DNA of 64,000 nucleotides from Thalassobacterium maritimum (GTDB lineage: Bacteria; Verrucomicrobiota; Verrucomicrobiia; Opitutales; Coraliomargaritaceae), in NCBI RefSeq assembly GCF_031127805.1, contig NZ_JARXHW010000006.1, forward strand, positions 1-64,000. The letters run 5' to 3'. Shown in pieces: positions 50,839-62,600 of the stretch. Position 1 is the stretch's first letter. Each line of letters opens with the position of its first letter. The translations under genes were made by a program, and so were the position numbers. The notes below the pieces were generated by a model, which was given only the letters and a program-made list of their open reading frames with translations, ran no database searches and was not told where the DNA came from.

Positions 50839-51984
50839 CTATACTTCTAACAAGGCGCTCCCGATTGCATCACATACGAGGCGACCACGATGTGTGAGCG
50901 CATATTGACTTCCTTGCGACCGTAACAGCCCCTCACGTTCAAAGATTTTCAACTGCCCCTCCAGCTCTGCCCGATTACTGGCAGTTGGAAAGCGTTCGTT
51001 GATCGACTGCAGGTCGACACCACGATTCATACGTAGGCCAAATATAATAGAATCTGCCAGCAATAAGTCATGGTCCAAAGTGACACACTCCGTCTTCGGC
51101 GGCTGGCCCAATTCCATAGCAGTGCACCACTCATCTAAATTAGCCGGGCGCTGGTAGCGCTCACCAGTAAATTGACTGGCCGCAGAAGGGCCACAACCGA
51201 TCCATTCCTGCATGCGCCATGTATTCATATTATGACGACATTCCGCATCGGGCTGCGCGAAATTCGAGATTTCGTATTGCGCGTAACCGAGCTCTGCCAG
51301 CAGCTCCCAACCACGCTCGTAGAAACGCAGTTCTTTGGCTTCATCAATCGACACCTTGCCCTGCGAGAGTTTGACGTAAAGTGCAGTGTCCTCCTCAAAA
51401 GTAAGGCAATACGTGGAAAGGTGCGTCGGCCCCAGTCGTGCCGCTTCACGTATGTCTGCCTCCCACTGCTCGATACTCTGGTTTGGAATCGCAAACATCA
51501 GATCAAGATTTGTCTGCGGAAAACCAGCCGCCTGCACCCGCTCCCAGGCGGTATAAATTTGCTTCGGATTGTGCAAGCGCCCGAGCGATTCAAGCAATTT
51601 GGGATCAAAACTTTGCACCCCCATGGAAATGCGCGTCACGCCCAGGTCGCGCAACACCGCGAGCTTGTCGGCCTTGACGGTGGACGGCGCCATTTCAATC
51701 GTCCACTCCTCAGGGGGCTGCGGTAAGCGCTTTAATAAAGAACGGCCAAGGCGCTCTAAATCCTTTGCCGCCAGCAAGCCTGGCGTGCCCCCACCCCAGA
51801 ATACCGTGTCCACGACACGATCCTGCGGCAGCTGAGCAAACTCCAGATCCATCGCTGCCAAATAGCGATCCAAGTCCCCACGTCGTGGCTTCTCTTGATA
51901 AAAGGCACAAAAGTCGCAGGTCGAAGCGCAAAAAGGCACATGACAATAGATGCCAATGGGAGGGGCTGTGGTCGAAAGGGCCAT
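50839..51984 (-). CDS. hemW: HemW-like radical SAM protein (coproporphyrinogen III oxidase family)
   Basis: This is a 381-residue radical SAM protein. The iron-sulfur motif C19-X3-C23-X2-C26 sits in YCHVPFCASTCDFCAFY, then FWGGGTPGLL carries the GGTP SAM motif, and ISMGVQSFDPKLLESLGR is the characteristic family block. The C-terminal HemN domain is present (NMNTWRMQEWIGCGPSAASQ). The family includes the haem chaperone HemW and anaerobic coproporphyrinogen oxidase HemN; length and the CHVPFC start favour HemW. It converges with rpoN. Confidence 0.88.
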   Translation of the reverse strand: MALSTTAPPIGIYCHVPFCASTCDFCAFYQEKPRRGDLDRYLAAMDLEFAQLPQDRVVDTVFWGGGTPGLLAAKDLERLGRSLLKRLPQPPEEWTIEMAPSTVKADKLAVLRDLGVTRISMGVQSFDPKLLESLGRLHNPKQIYTAWERVQAAGFPQTNLDLMFAIPNQSIEQWEADIREAARLGPTHLSTYCLTFEEDTALYVKLSQGKVSIDEAKELRFYERGWELLAELGYAQYEISNFAQPDAECRHNMNTWRMQEWIGCGPSAASQFTGERYQRPANLDEWCTAMELGQPPKTECVTLDHDLLLADSIIFGLRMNRGVDLQSINERFPTASNRAELEGQLKIFEREGLLRSQGSQYALTHRGRLVCDAIGSALLEV

Positions 51985-52080
51985 ATAGCAGCCAGTGATA
52001 GTTCATTTATCTGTGCGCGCAAGTCGAAGCTCGCGAGTTACAAAGCTTCCTCCCAACAGCACCTGCGAGGCAGTCATCAG

Positions 52081-53067
52081 CTAAGCCCGCATCCAAAACT
52101 TCAATGCCAGCAAAGAAAGCGCCGCTGTGGGAATCCACAAACTGACACCAAGCGCCAGCGGACGCCAGCCGACTTGCTTCAACATTGCAGGCACCATGCC
52201 CACGCCGATCAAGAACAAGGCGACCGTCAAAGCGCGCTGACTCCAGTGAAAGAGCTCGGCACCGAGTGGCTGCAATGCGGGCAGCAGCCAAACCAAGCCC
52301 GCCATCCCGATAAAGCCGAGAATAAACCATGGCAGAGGGAAACGCGCCTTCGTCTCAACAACCTGCCCTTGTGGTACGTTGCGACGTTCCGCTTGGTGGT
52401 AGTAGCTCGCTAAGCAAGCAACCGGAATGATCCAGAGCGAACGTGCTAACTTCACAGTCGTGGCAATCAATAAAGCGTCTGGGCCATAGGCCAAACCTGC
52501 GCCCACCACGGAGCTGGTATCATGAATCGCCAACGCAGCCCACCAGCCAAACATGCTTTCGCTCAGGTTTAAATAGTTGCCGACTAGCGGAAAGAGCAGC
52601 AAAGCCACCGCATTTAAAGCAAACACCACAGCTAGCGCGGTCGCGGTGTGTTGCGAGCGTGGACGCAACACGCCCGCTACCGCTGCGATCGCACTCCCCC
52701 CACAAATCGCCGTTCCGACACAAATCAACAAGCCCGCCTCCTTGGGCACTCGCAGCCAGTGGGCCAACCAGCCGCCAAATACCAAGATCAATGCAATGCT
52801 CACAAAAGTAATGCCAAATCCATCCATTCCTGCTTGCGCCACCAGCGGTAGATCAATCCCGGCTCCCAAGCCAATGATCGAGATTTGTAATAAGCGGTGC
52901 GCCCAGAGGCTCCAACGCTCCGGTTGAAGGTTCCAGCCCAACTGAGCCACTAAAATACCGAGCCCCAAGGCCACCGCACCGCTCGCGCCCCCAAACAGAA
53001 TTGCCAACATTCCCAAAGGAATGCCCCAAGCCCCAATGCGCATACCATTTCGCTGATTCATTTGCAT
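52081..53067 (-). CDS. YeiH family putative sulfate/sulfite exporter
   Basis: This is a 328-residue polytopic membrane protein with about ten hydrophobic segments. Family blocks are GLGAGIDLPLVAQAG, the glycine-rich ICVGTAICGGSAIAAVAGVL and HDTSSVVGAG. The YeiH/UPF0324 family is thought to export sulfite, sulfate or sulfonate-derived anions. It is divergent from a LysR regulator 84 bp away, the usual arrangement for this family, so that regulator probably controls it. Confidence 0.88.
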   Translation of the reverse strand: MQMNQRNGMRIGAWGIPLGMLAILFGGASGAVALGLGILVAQLGWNLQPERWSLWAHRLLQISIIGLGAGIDLPLVAQAGMDGFGITFVSIALILVFGGWLAHWLRVPKEAGLLICVGTAICGGSAIAAVAGVLRPRSQHTATALAVVFALNAVALLLFPLVGNYLNLSESMFGWWAALAIHDTSSVVGAGLAYGPDALLIATTVKLARSLWIIPVACLASYYHQAERRNVPQGQVVETKARFPLPWFILGFIGMAGLVWLLPALQPLGAELFHWSQRALTVALFLIGVGMVPAMLKQVGWRPLALGVSLWIPTAALSLLALKFWMRA

Positions 53068-53151
53068 GCCGCTAGTATAGCCGAAATCATGCTACAGTGG
53101 TAATTGATAGATTCAATTTGCCATCAGCTTTTTCTATATCAAACTACAGGC

Positions 53152-54084
53152 ATGAAAGCTAGTCTACCACGACTCGACCCCGAATGGTTATCCACCTTCC
53201 TGGCCATCGTGCAGCATGGTGGTGTATTGGCCGCATCGCGCGCTTTGCATCTATCACAACCAACGCTCTCCGCCCGCATTCAACGTCTGGAAGATGCGGT
53301 CGGGCAAAGTCTCTTTGATCGCTCCAGTCAAGGCATGACGCTCAACGACGCAGGCAAACGCCTACTTCCGATCGCACAACGCCTGCCTCACCTGCTTCGT
53401 GAGGCCTTCGAAGCGGTCGACCCGTACAGCACCCAGATACAGAGTGCCCCCATCCGTATTTCGGCGAGTTCCACGCTCTCTGATTTTGTATTTCCGAAAT
53501 TATTAGCCGATTATCTACGAAATCACCACAATACAGGCATCGAGCTGCGCTCCGAAAATACCGACGAAGTGCTCGCCGCGGTGCGCAGCGGACGTGTCTC
53601 ACTGGGGGCTGTGGAGGGTCTCACGCGTGCATCGGGACTGCACCTAGAGCCTTTCACCGTGGACGAAATTATACCGATCTACGCACCGGGCCAAGTGAGC
53701 AAAGCACTCAAGCAGCAGCTCGCACAACCCGTAAGCCTAGAGATGCTGCCACAGTTGCCGATACTATGGCGCGAGTCTGGCTCGGGCACACGACGCGTAA
53801 TCGAAGAGCACTTTAGTAAACATGGGCTACGGATCCAGTCGCTTAAGCCCAATCTAGTATTTGGCAGCACCATGGCACTCAAGCATGCCACCCTAGCTGG
53901 CTTGGGCATCGCCTTCATGCCACGGCGCGTGCTACAACAAGAATTGGCTCTCAAGCGCCTGCGGCAAATTGACTCTCTCAAGCTTTCAATCGAGCGAACC
54001 TTCAGCTGGGTGATTCCAGCTGGCGAGCTCCCCCCTGAGCTAAAATCCTTCTACCGCTGGGTGAATGCGCATTTTCGCACATAA
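53152..54084 (+). CDS. LysR family transcriptional regulator
   Basis: This is a 310-residue regulator. The ATG at 53152 gives MKASLPRLDPEWLSTFLAIV, and the helix-turn-helix is GGVLAASRALHLSQPTLSAR with the recognition part TLSARIQRLEDAVGQSLFDR. Residues 95-300 are the effector-binding domain. The frame is open to 53104 but the extra part is not LysR-like. It is divergent from the YeiH transporter gene and likely regulates it from the shared 84-bp spacer; the effector is unknown but may be a sulfur compound. Confidence 0.9.
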   Translation: MKASLPRLDPEWLSTFLAIVQHGGVLAASRALHLSQPTLSARIQRLEDAVGQSLFDRSSQGMTLNDAGKRLLPIAQRLPHLLREAFEAVDPYSTQIQSAPIRISASSTLSDFVFPKLLADYLRNHHNTGIELRSENTDEVLAAVRSGRVSLGAVEGLTRASGLHLEPFTVDEIIPIYAPGQVSKALKQQLAQPVSLEMLPQLPILWRESGSGTRRVIEEHFSKHGLRIQSLKPNLVFGSTMALKHATLAGLGIAFMPRRVLQQELALKRLRQIDSLKLSIERTFSWVIPAGELPPELKSFYRWVNAHFRT

Positions 54085-54138
54085 AGAAATCAAAAGCCTA
54101 GTTTGCATTTTTGATCATTCCCGTAAGAGTATGCGGCC

Positions 54139-54606
54139 ATGAAGACATTCCATATACTAACATTCGCTCTCGCTTCACTTGTTTCAACCGCCTCGCTCAG
54201 CGCACACTGCCAGGTGCCCTGTGGCATCTACGGAGACGAAATGAAATTCGGGGAGTTAGAGCAACACATCGAAACGATTGCTAAAGCATCCAAGAGCATT
54301 CGCGAAATCGCAGCGAAGGACACGCTGACTGCGCAAGACCAACAACAGCTGATCCGCTGGACCAATAATAAAGAAAGTCACGCCCAAAAGATCATAGATG
54401 AAACCGCCAACTACTTCTTAGCCCAACGCATCAAGCCTGACGCGGATCATTATGCTGACAAATTAGAGGTGCTGCATCACATCATCGTCTATTCAATGAA
54501 GTCGAAGCAAAGTGTCGAAGACGAGCCCGTCGAAACACTCTCCAAGAAAGTCGCCGCATTTAAAGAGCTCTACCTAGACCACAGTCACGAGCATCACACA
54601 CACTAA
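54139..54606 (+). CDS. sodN: Nickel superoxide dismutase with Sec-type signal peptide
   Basis: This is a 155-residue precursor. Residues 1-22 are a signal peptide ending in SA; cleavage there leaves H23 as residue 1, followed by C24 and C28. These are His1, Cys2 and Cys6 of the nickel hook, and Tyr9 is conserved (HCQVPCGIY). In the Streptomyces enzyme the third residue is Asp; here it is Gln. The rest (EQHIETIAKA; LIRWTNNKESHAQKI; ADKLEVLHHIIVYSMKSKQS) is helical as in the hexameric enzyme. A maturation protease gene (sodX) is not beside it; export and signal peptidase cleavage would free His1. It removes superoxide, probably outside the cytoplasm. Confidence 0.93.
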   Translation: MKTFHILTFALASLVSTASLSAHCQVPCGIYGDEMKFGELEQHIETIAKASKSIREIAAKDTLTAQDQQQLIRWTNNKESHAQKIIDETANYFLAQRIKPDADHYADKLEVLHHIIVYSMKSKQSVEDEPVETLSKKVAAFKELYLDHSHEHHTH

Positions 54607-54619
54607 ATTTGACTAGATC

Positions 54620-54657
54620 GGGCGTCGCGAATCAAGGAATCAAGTGTCGCGACGCCC
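54620..54657. terminator. Bidirectional hairpin between sodN and panE
   Basis: A perfect 11-bp stem (GGGCGTCGCGA with TCGCGACGCCC) encloses a 16-nt loop between two convergent genes. It has no T run on either side, so it may be a Rho-dependent or weak terminator. Confidence 0.5.
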
Positions 54658-54660
54658 ACT

Positions 54661-55613
54661 CTAATGAGTAGATAAAAGCTGCTTCAACTCGTCGTATAAC
54701 TTTTGCAGCTCGGGCATCTGCGCACCCAGAGCATGCCCACGACGTAGAGGCTCGCCCCAAATGGACTCGAGCTCCACTGGTTTGCGCGCTAAATAATCGA
54801 TCAGCGAGGATGGCTTATAGGCCCCCATTTTTTCAGTCACGCTGAATTGGCCAGCAATAAATTTATCGGAAATGCGGTGACCGGCCAGCACTGCTACAGC
54901 ACGCACTTCCTCCATCAAAACGCGAGCGCGCTGTATCAGATCGGGGTCCGCGAGTATTTTATCCGTGGTGATTCCGCCTGCAGCGATAGACAGGCCGTTA
55001 AAAGGCACATTCCAGCAAAGCTTGCGCCAGAGTGCAGCGTCGAGTTGCTCGGCATGGCTCGTCACGACGCCGGCGTGATTAAAGGCATCCACCACTGCTT
55101 GCGCAGCCTGAGGCCAGCGATCCCCAAGAGAACCCACTTCAACACGGCCAGGATGATAATTTTCAACGTAGCCCGGTGCGGTGCGGTTCACGCATACGAA
55201 ACATAATCCGGACAGTATTGGGTTTTCGGGAAAATGCTTCGCAAAAAATTCGGCGTTGCCCATCCCGTTTTGCAGACAGAGCAGCACGGTATGCCCAGGC
55301 TCTACAATCGACTTGAGAGATTCGACGAGCGCTTCATTGACCGTCGATTTTGCGGCAATTATAACGCAATCGGTCGGAGCCATCGTATGCGCCTCGCGGG
55401 TGACGTATTCCAGAGGTGCTTCGATCGAATCTAAGATCTTAGCATTCTTAGGATTCACCATAGCGATACGGATCCCTTCGTTTGCCAGCGTATCTGCATC
55501 CGAGCGCGCTAGGACCGAAAGCTTACGAGTGGGCCCCGCGATACGCCCTCCATAATAAAGGCCAACCGCTCCCGGCCCCACTAAAGTCCAACGTCCTAGA
55601 TCGTTTTCTTTCA

Positions 55614-55617
<4 letters not shown>
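54661..55617 (-). CDS. panE: 2-dehydropantoate 2-reductase
   Basis: This is a 318-residue NADPH-dependent reductase that makes pantoate for coenzyme A. The nucleotide-binding VGPGAVGLYYGGRIA lies at residues 13-27. LLCLQNGMGNAEFF and KLCWNVPFNGLSIA are family blocks, the latter with catalytic lysine and asparagine. The start overlaps the nadB stop by 4 bp. The gene runs with nadB and panC on the same strand, so the three are probably one operon. Confidence 0.92.
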
Positions 55618-57212
<1,595 letters not shown>

Positions 57213-57216
57213 GCGC

Positions 57217-58059
57217 TTAGAGTTGGATGTTATCAATCAGGCGAGTTTGTTCCGCCCATGCAGCCACACAAAGTAATTGTTTGCCAGGTAGAATCTCACG
57301 AGCCGGCTCCATGCTATCGCGATCGACGACCTGCACATAGATAACGCGCAGGCGGCGTGAGCCCATCAAGTGATGCGTGACTTCGGCCACGATACGATCC
57401 ACACTTTTGGTGCCGCGAGCAACCATCTCTTGCGCCATCATCAGTGCTTTGGAAATGTTGCTCGCCTCTTCACGTTGCTGATCCGTCAAGTAAGAGTTAC
57501 GTGAACTGGTCGCCATACCATCGGCATCACGTTGAGTCGGGCCAATCACGATCTCCGCGGGGATATTCAGATCCGCCACCATTTTCTTGATTACGGCACA
57601 CTGCTGCGCGTCCTTCTGCCCAAAGACCGCGATGTCGGGTCGTGTGATATTAAATAGTTTCAGGCAGACCGTAGTGACCCCACGAAAATGGTGCGGACGG
57701 GTAATGCCGCAAAGCCCGGAACTAATACGCTCCTCATTGACATAGGTCGAATAGCCCTCCGGATACATTTCATCCACGGACGGATTAAACACGATATCGG
57801 CTCCACGTTCACGGCACTTCTCGATATCCGCCTCCAACATGCGAGGATATTTTGCGTAATCTTCGCTAGGTCCAAACTGGGTGGGGTTGACAAAAATGGA
57901 AACAATGACCTTATCGGCCTTTTCCTTGGCAATATCAATCAGAGACAGGTGCCCCTCATGTAGGCAGCCCATAGTAGGCACGAGCCCGATCAGGCGTCCG
58001 CTAGAGCGCAGGCCGATGGCGTGAGATTGCATTTCATTTACCGATTGAATTGTTTGCAT
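57217..58059 (-). CDS. panC: Pantothenate synthetase PanC
   Basis: This is a 280-residue ligase that joins pantoate and beta-alanine with ATP. The ATG at 58059 gives MQTIQSVNEMQSHAIGLRSS; the open frame beyond it is not family-like. PTMGCLHEGHLSL carries the HEGH nucleotide motif at residues 34-37, VSIFVNPTQFGPSEDYAKYP is diagnostic, and the KMSKS-like loop appears as ATSSRN. It is the first gene of the panC-nadB-panE run and is divergent from dapL, 89 bp away. panB and panD are not nearby. Confidence 0.95.
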   Translation of the reverse strand: MQTIQSVNEMQSHAIGLRSSGRLIGLVPTMGCLHEGHLSLIDIAKEKADKVIVSIFVNPTQFGPSEDYAKYPRMLEADIEKCRERGADIVFNPSVDEMYPEGYSTYVNEERISSGLCGITRPHHFRGVTTVCLKLFNITRPDIAVFGQKDAQQCAVIKKMVADLNIPAEIVIGPTQRDADGMATSSRNSYLTDQQREEASNISKALMMAQEMVARGTKSVDRIVAEVTHHLMGSRRLRVIYVQVVDRDSMEPAREILPGKQLLCVAAWAEQTRLIDNIQL

Positions 58060-58148
58060 AACAAGATTTTCGTAAAGATTAACTAGCTTGTGCCATTTTT
58101 CACAATCATAAATAGAACTTAACAACAACCAATCCAATAAAGAATATT

Positions 58149-59393
58149 ATGAGCGACCCATACATCCAGGAACTCTTCGCCGAGCGCATCGGCGGTAATC
58201 AGTACGGCAAATCCACTGCCATCTACAAGTTTGAGAAGATCAAACGTGCCAAAAAGGCAGCCAAAGAGGCCAAGCCGGACGTTGCCCTGATCGACATGGG
58301 CGTCGGTGAGCCCGATGAGATGGCCTTCCCCATTGTCATTAAGACCCTACAAGAAGAAGCCGCCAAGCCCGAGAATCGTGGCTACGCCGACAACGGTGGC
58401 GACGACTTCAAGAAAGCTGCAGCGCAATACATGGCCGACGTATTCAAGGTGAACGACATCGACGCCAGCACAGAAGTCGTGCACTCGATCGGCTCTAAGA
58501 CCGCACTATCTCTGATCCCGGCCTGCTTCATTAATCCGGGCGACTATGTGCTCATGACCGTGCCAGGCTATCCTGTGCTCGGCACCCACGCTAAATACCT
58601 AGGTGGTCAGGTATACAACATGGAGCTGCGCGAAGAAAACAACTTCCTCCCCGACTTAGACGCCGTGCCCGCAGAAGTCTGCGCCAAGGCAAAGATCATG
58701 GTACTCAACTACCCCAACAACCCCACAGGCGCTTCTGCCACATTGGAGTTTTTTGCCAAGGCAGTCGAGTTCGCCAAAGCCAACAATCTCATCATCCTAC
58801 AAGATGCGGCCTACGCCTCGCTGATTTTCGAAGGTAAGCCCGTATCCATCTTCCAAGTGCCCGGCGCTAAGGATGTAGCCATCGAGCTACACTCCCTCTC
58901 CAAGAGCTACAACATGACAGGCTGGCGCATCGGCTTTGTAGTCGGCAACCCACTCATCGTGCAAGCATACGCGGACATGAAGGATAACTCCGATTCCGGT
59001 CAGTTCCTCGCCATTCAAAAGGCAGGTGCCGTCGCACTCGCCAACCCACAGATCACCGACGAAATCGCGGCCAAATACTCGCGCCGCATGGATCTATTAG
59101 TCGCGGCAATCAATCAAAACGGTTTCAACGCCAAAAAGCCAAAGGGCAGCTTCTTCCTCTATGTAGCAGCCCCCAAGTCGGCTACTGTCGACGGCGAAAC
59201 CACCGAATTCGACTCAGGCGAAGCCTTTAGCCAATGGCTCATCACCAACGAGCTCATCAGCACCGTGCCTTGGGATGACTGCGGTCGTTTCGTGCGTTTC
59301 TCCGTAACCTTCGCCGCACAAGGCGAAGACAAGGAAAAAGAAATCGCTGACGAAATCGCTCAACGTCTCGCGAAATACCAATTCGCATTTTAA
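58149..59393 (+). CDS. dapL: LL-diaminopimelate aminotransferase DapL
   Basis: This is a 414-residue PLP enzyme that makes LL-diaminopimelate straight from tetrahydrodipicolinate, as in Verrucomicrobia, Chlamydiae and plants. The N-terminus (LFAERIGGNQYGKSTAIYKF) and MGVGEPDEMAFP are typical, YPNNPTGASAT is the substrate loop, and the PLP lysine K252 lies in HSLSKSYNMTGWRIGF. The N-terminal block is closer to one of the two DapL subtypes, but I cannot tell which. It is the main committed enzyme for lysine and cell-wall diaminopimelate in such bacteria. Confidence 0.93.
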   Translation: MSDPYIQELFAERIGGNQYGKSTAIYKFEKIKRAKKAAKEAKPDVALIDMGVGEPDEMAFPIVIKTLQEEAAKPENRGYADNGGDDFKKAAAQYMADVFKVNDIDASTEVVHSIGSKTALSLIPACFINPGDYVLMTVPGYPVLGTHAKYLGGQVYNMELREENNFLPDLDAVPAEVCAKAKIMVLNYPNNPTGASATLEFFAKAVEFAKANNLIILQDAAYASLIFEGKPVSIFQVPGAKDVAIELHSLSKSYNMTGWRIGFVVGNPLIVQAYADMKDNSDSGQFLAIQKAGAVALANPQITDEIAAKYSRRMDLLVAAINQNGFNAKKPKGSFFLYVAAPKSATVDGETTEFDSGEAFSQWLITNELISTVPWDDCGRFVRFSVTFAAQGEDKEKEIADEIAQRLAKYQFAF

Positions 59394-59407
59394 ATAGTTT
59401 CCCGCAA

Positions 59408-59436
59408 CCGACGCACGGCGCAAAGCCGTGCGTCGG
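59408..59436 (+). terminator. Hairpin after dapL
   Basis: A perfect 12-bp G+C-rich stem (CCGACGCACGGC with GCCGTGCGTCGG) with a 5-nt loop begins 15 bp after the dapL stop. No T run follows, so it is a likely but not classical terminator. Confidence 0.6.
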
Positions 59437-59464
59437 TCCAGCGGCCCCCACAGCGAACCGCCTA

Positions 59465-59518
59465 GCGATTCGCTCAACACCAACGATTCGCTCAACAGCA
59501 GCGATTCGCCAAACACCG
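59465..59518 (+). repeat. Three tandem 18-bp repeats
   Basis: Three units of the form GCGATTCGCTCAACACCA follow each other with two or three differences. They lie between dapL and the convergent secreted metalloprotease gene. No convincing gene covers them; a frame reading SDSLNT-type repeats is open but short. Confidence 0.7.
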
Positions 59519-59602
59519 GCTATCGCCTGCGTTCTACACACAAAGCGAAAAGACGTAGCATGACGGCGGAAGCCGTTGTCCATAGCAGCCTCCTCGGACA
59601 AA

Positions 59603-62600
59603 CTATTCAGTACGACTCACATTGACTCGGAGAAAACGTTTCACATTGGCGGCATTCACGGCTTCGGTATCACGATAAGTGACCGTTTCGGTGCCATCGA
59701 AATTATTAACCGCTTCACCGACTTGCACGGCGCTACCGAGCCAATCCCCGCTGAGCTCGGATTCGCTCTGGACTGTGTATTCTAGATCGAGCGAAGGCGC
59801 ACGACGATTGAATGTGATCATTAAATAATCACTGCCCGCGAACTCTTGCACCGCGACTTGCGGCAGCGCATCTGTATCGGCCACTCGCGGGTCCGAACCG
59901 AAGGCAAATTCAGCTAAATTCCCATAGGCGTCGTGATCGGGGTTCGCAGTATCGCCGCTGACCATAGGATCCTGCAATTCCGCGAGAGTAAAGTGCTCCT
60001 CTTTCCATGCATTGAAGGCGGTCTCGATACTGACGACTGTTTGTTGACGCTCTCCGAGTAGAGCGCCTCCAATTTGGGGCACTCCCAAATTGAGGACAAA
60101 GCTCTCGGGCGTATCCGCAATCGCATCGCTATGGATGGGAATATGGATCGTTTGCGGGCTGCTGTCTCCATCGGCCCAAGTGAGGACGCCGTAACTATCC
60201 GTATAATCAAGGCCTGGCGTCGCATCGTCAGCAACAGTGGCATAGCCCAATGTAAGCGCTCCCAGGGAGCCTCCGATACGTTTCACGGTAATATTTGCTG
60301 TGGTGCCTTCGACCTCCGTGCTGGCATCACGACTCAACTCGATTACGCCTGGCAGCCCCGCTAAGCCTGATATAAATCGCCACAAGGGACGATTTGGCGT
60401 CGCTGCTTGAAAAGATGTATACACTCCCCCGAGTAATATATTCCCATCTGGCTGTAGAGCTAATTCATAAACACGCCCAGCATGCCCTCCTGCAGCTGCA
60501 AATGCGGCATCGACCGTGCCATCTGAGCTTAGCTTCGCAATACGAGCGACTGCTGTACCACTCACATCTGTAAAATTGCCTCCAATCAATATATTTCCAT
60601 CCGGCAGTATCCGCAAGGTCTCGACCGAATCATTAGGACTCACAACAAAATCACGATCGACTGAGCCGTCCGAATGAAGACGAGCGACCCCAGCGCGAGC
60701 GACATCATTAAAAGCACTAAAACTGCCCGAGATAAGTATTTTTCCATCGATTTGCACAGAAATATCTTCAACCGTGCGCAATGAAGCCATATTCCCCTCA
60801 AGATGCGCCCCCTCCATTACGCCGTCGAAGCTAGCATCAAGCGCACCTGTCGCCTCTACGCGACAAAGCCCAGCCTGAAATGGTAGGCTTGATGATAGAT
60901 AAAACACACCTCCAAGTAAAAATTTACCATCAGCTTGTAGGGCTATAGATTCAATGCGCCAACCGCTGGTGCCTATAAAATCAGGCCCAACGAAGTCCGT
61001 ATCCAGCGCACCAGTGGAATCGAGTAAAGCCAAATACTCCCGATCTATGTCGCCGACATGAGTAAACATGCCGGCAATAAGCACATTGCCATTAGGCAAC
61101 GACAACATCGCATAAATGCGGTCATCGACCCCCACACCAGGGTCGAAAGATGTATCCAAACTGCCATCACTCAACAATCGGGCGATGCGGTTACGAGGCA
61201 CACCATCATACTCCGTGAAGCGCCCCATGATGAGAATCTTCCCATCGGGCAACAGTTGAACTTGATCTATCGAAGCATCTGCGCCTGCACCGGGATCAAA
61301 ACTGGTATCAATGCTGCCATCCGAGTTTATCCGCGCGATGCGCCCATAACTGTAGATATCATAATTACTATCCTGCAAACTAGAGAAAGCTCCTGCGATC
61401 AACATCTGGCCATTCGCTAAGGGCGCGATCGAATAAACGGAATTATTAATATGATTCGCCGCAAAAGTTGTATCACGTGCGCCTGGGTCGGCGATCGTCA
61501 CAGTAGCATCTGCCGGCGGCACGACCACTCCACCCGTGGCACCAGTGAGGCTGACAGTAAAGTTTTCTGTGCCTTCCACCTGCGCATCGGCGACGATTGG
61601 AATCGAAATCGTTTTGGCACTCATGTCCCCATCCGCCCAATTGAGCGTGCCGGAACTACTGGTATAGTCGGCGCCCGCTGTAGCCGTGCCCGCACTGGTG
61701 CTATAATTGACCGAGACCGCGCCCACCGACTGGTTACTGCGCGTGACAGTCAATTCAGCGACGGCACCTTGCTCGTTAATAATATAATCGGACTCGCCCC
61801 ACTGTAAGCGTGGCAAAAAGTCGATACTGACATCAAGCCATTCATTGGCCCCGCTGCCGCCTTGAGCGAGATTGGTAATACGAATGCCTGCGGCACTATC
61901 GAAAAAAGTCGAACCGACCGCCAGCGGCGCATCATACGGATTGCTACCGGGCGTTGTAAGATCGAGTAAGTTCCCTTGCTGGAGGGAATTGTAGCCCCAG
62001 AGCACATAAGCCCCATTATCGGTCGCGTTGGAATCCAAAGCTCTGCGATAGCCGATCCAGTAATCACGGGTTGAATCACGCACCACTTTGACCGCACGCG
62101 TCAGATTCAGATCCGCCCCTGCCTCGTCGAAACGATACAGCCTGACTGTCGCATCACTCAGTATAGTGTCGACCGCCGCGTCGGGAATCCACTGCAATAA
62201 GCTCTTATTCCAATGGCTAAAATCGTTTTCCGCATAATCACCATCGCCCATCAGATCAAAGGGGTCCCCATATTCGGTGGAACTGCCTGCGAGGTCGACT
62301 GGATCACTACCGCTCACCTGCCAATAATTTGAGTGACGTAAGCCGTAGGTATGCCCGAGCTCATGGCCTACGACGCGAAAATCAAAGTAACCATTGATCC
62401 ATAGATTACTGCCGATCACGTTGGCACGCCCCCCAAAAGTGAATTTAGACCCACTCAGTCCCGATAAATTACTAAAGACCACCGCGACACGATCATAATC
62501 CTCTACATCAAAGCCTGCACTCAGGGCCGCCGCACGTGCATGTGTATGCAGCAAGGTCGTGGCATCGGCCGCCGCATAGCTTTCCGCAGTATTGGGCATG

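Noticed and set aside
59465..59518. CRISPR-like array
   Set aside because: The three units are direct 18-bp tandem repeats without spacers and no cas genes are near.
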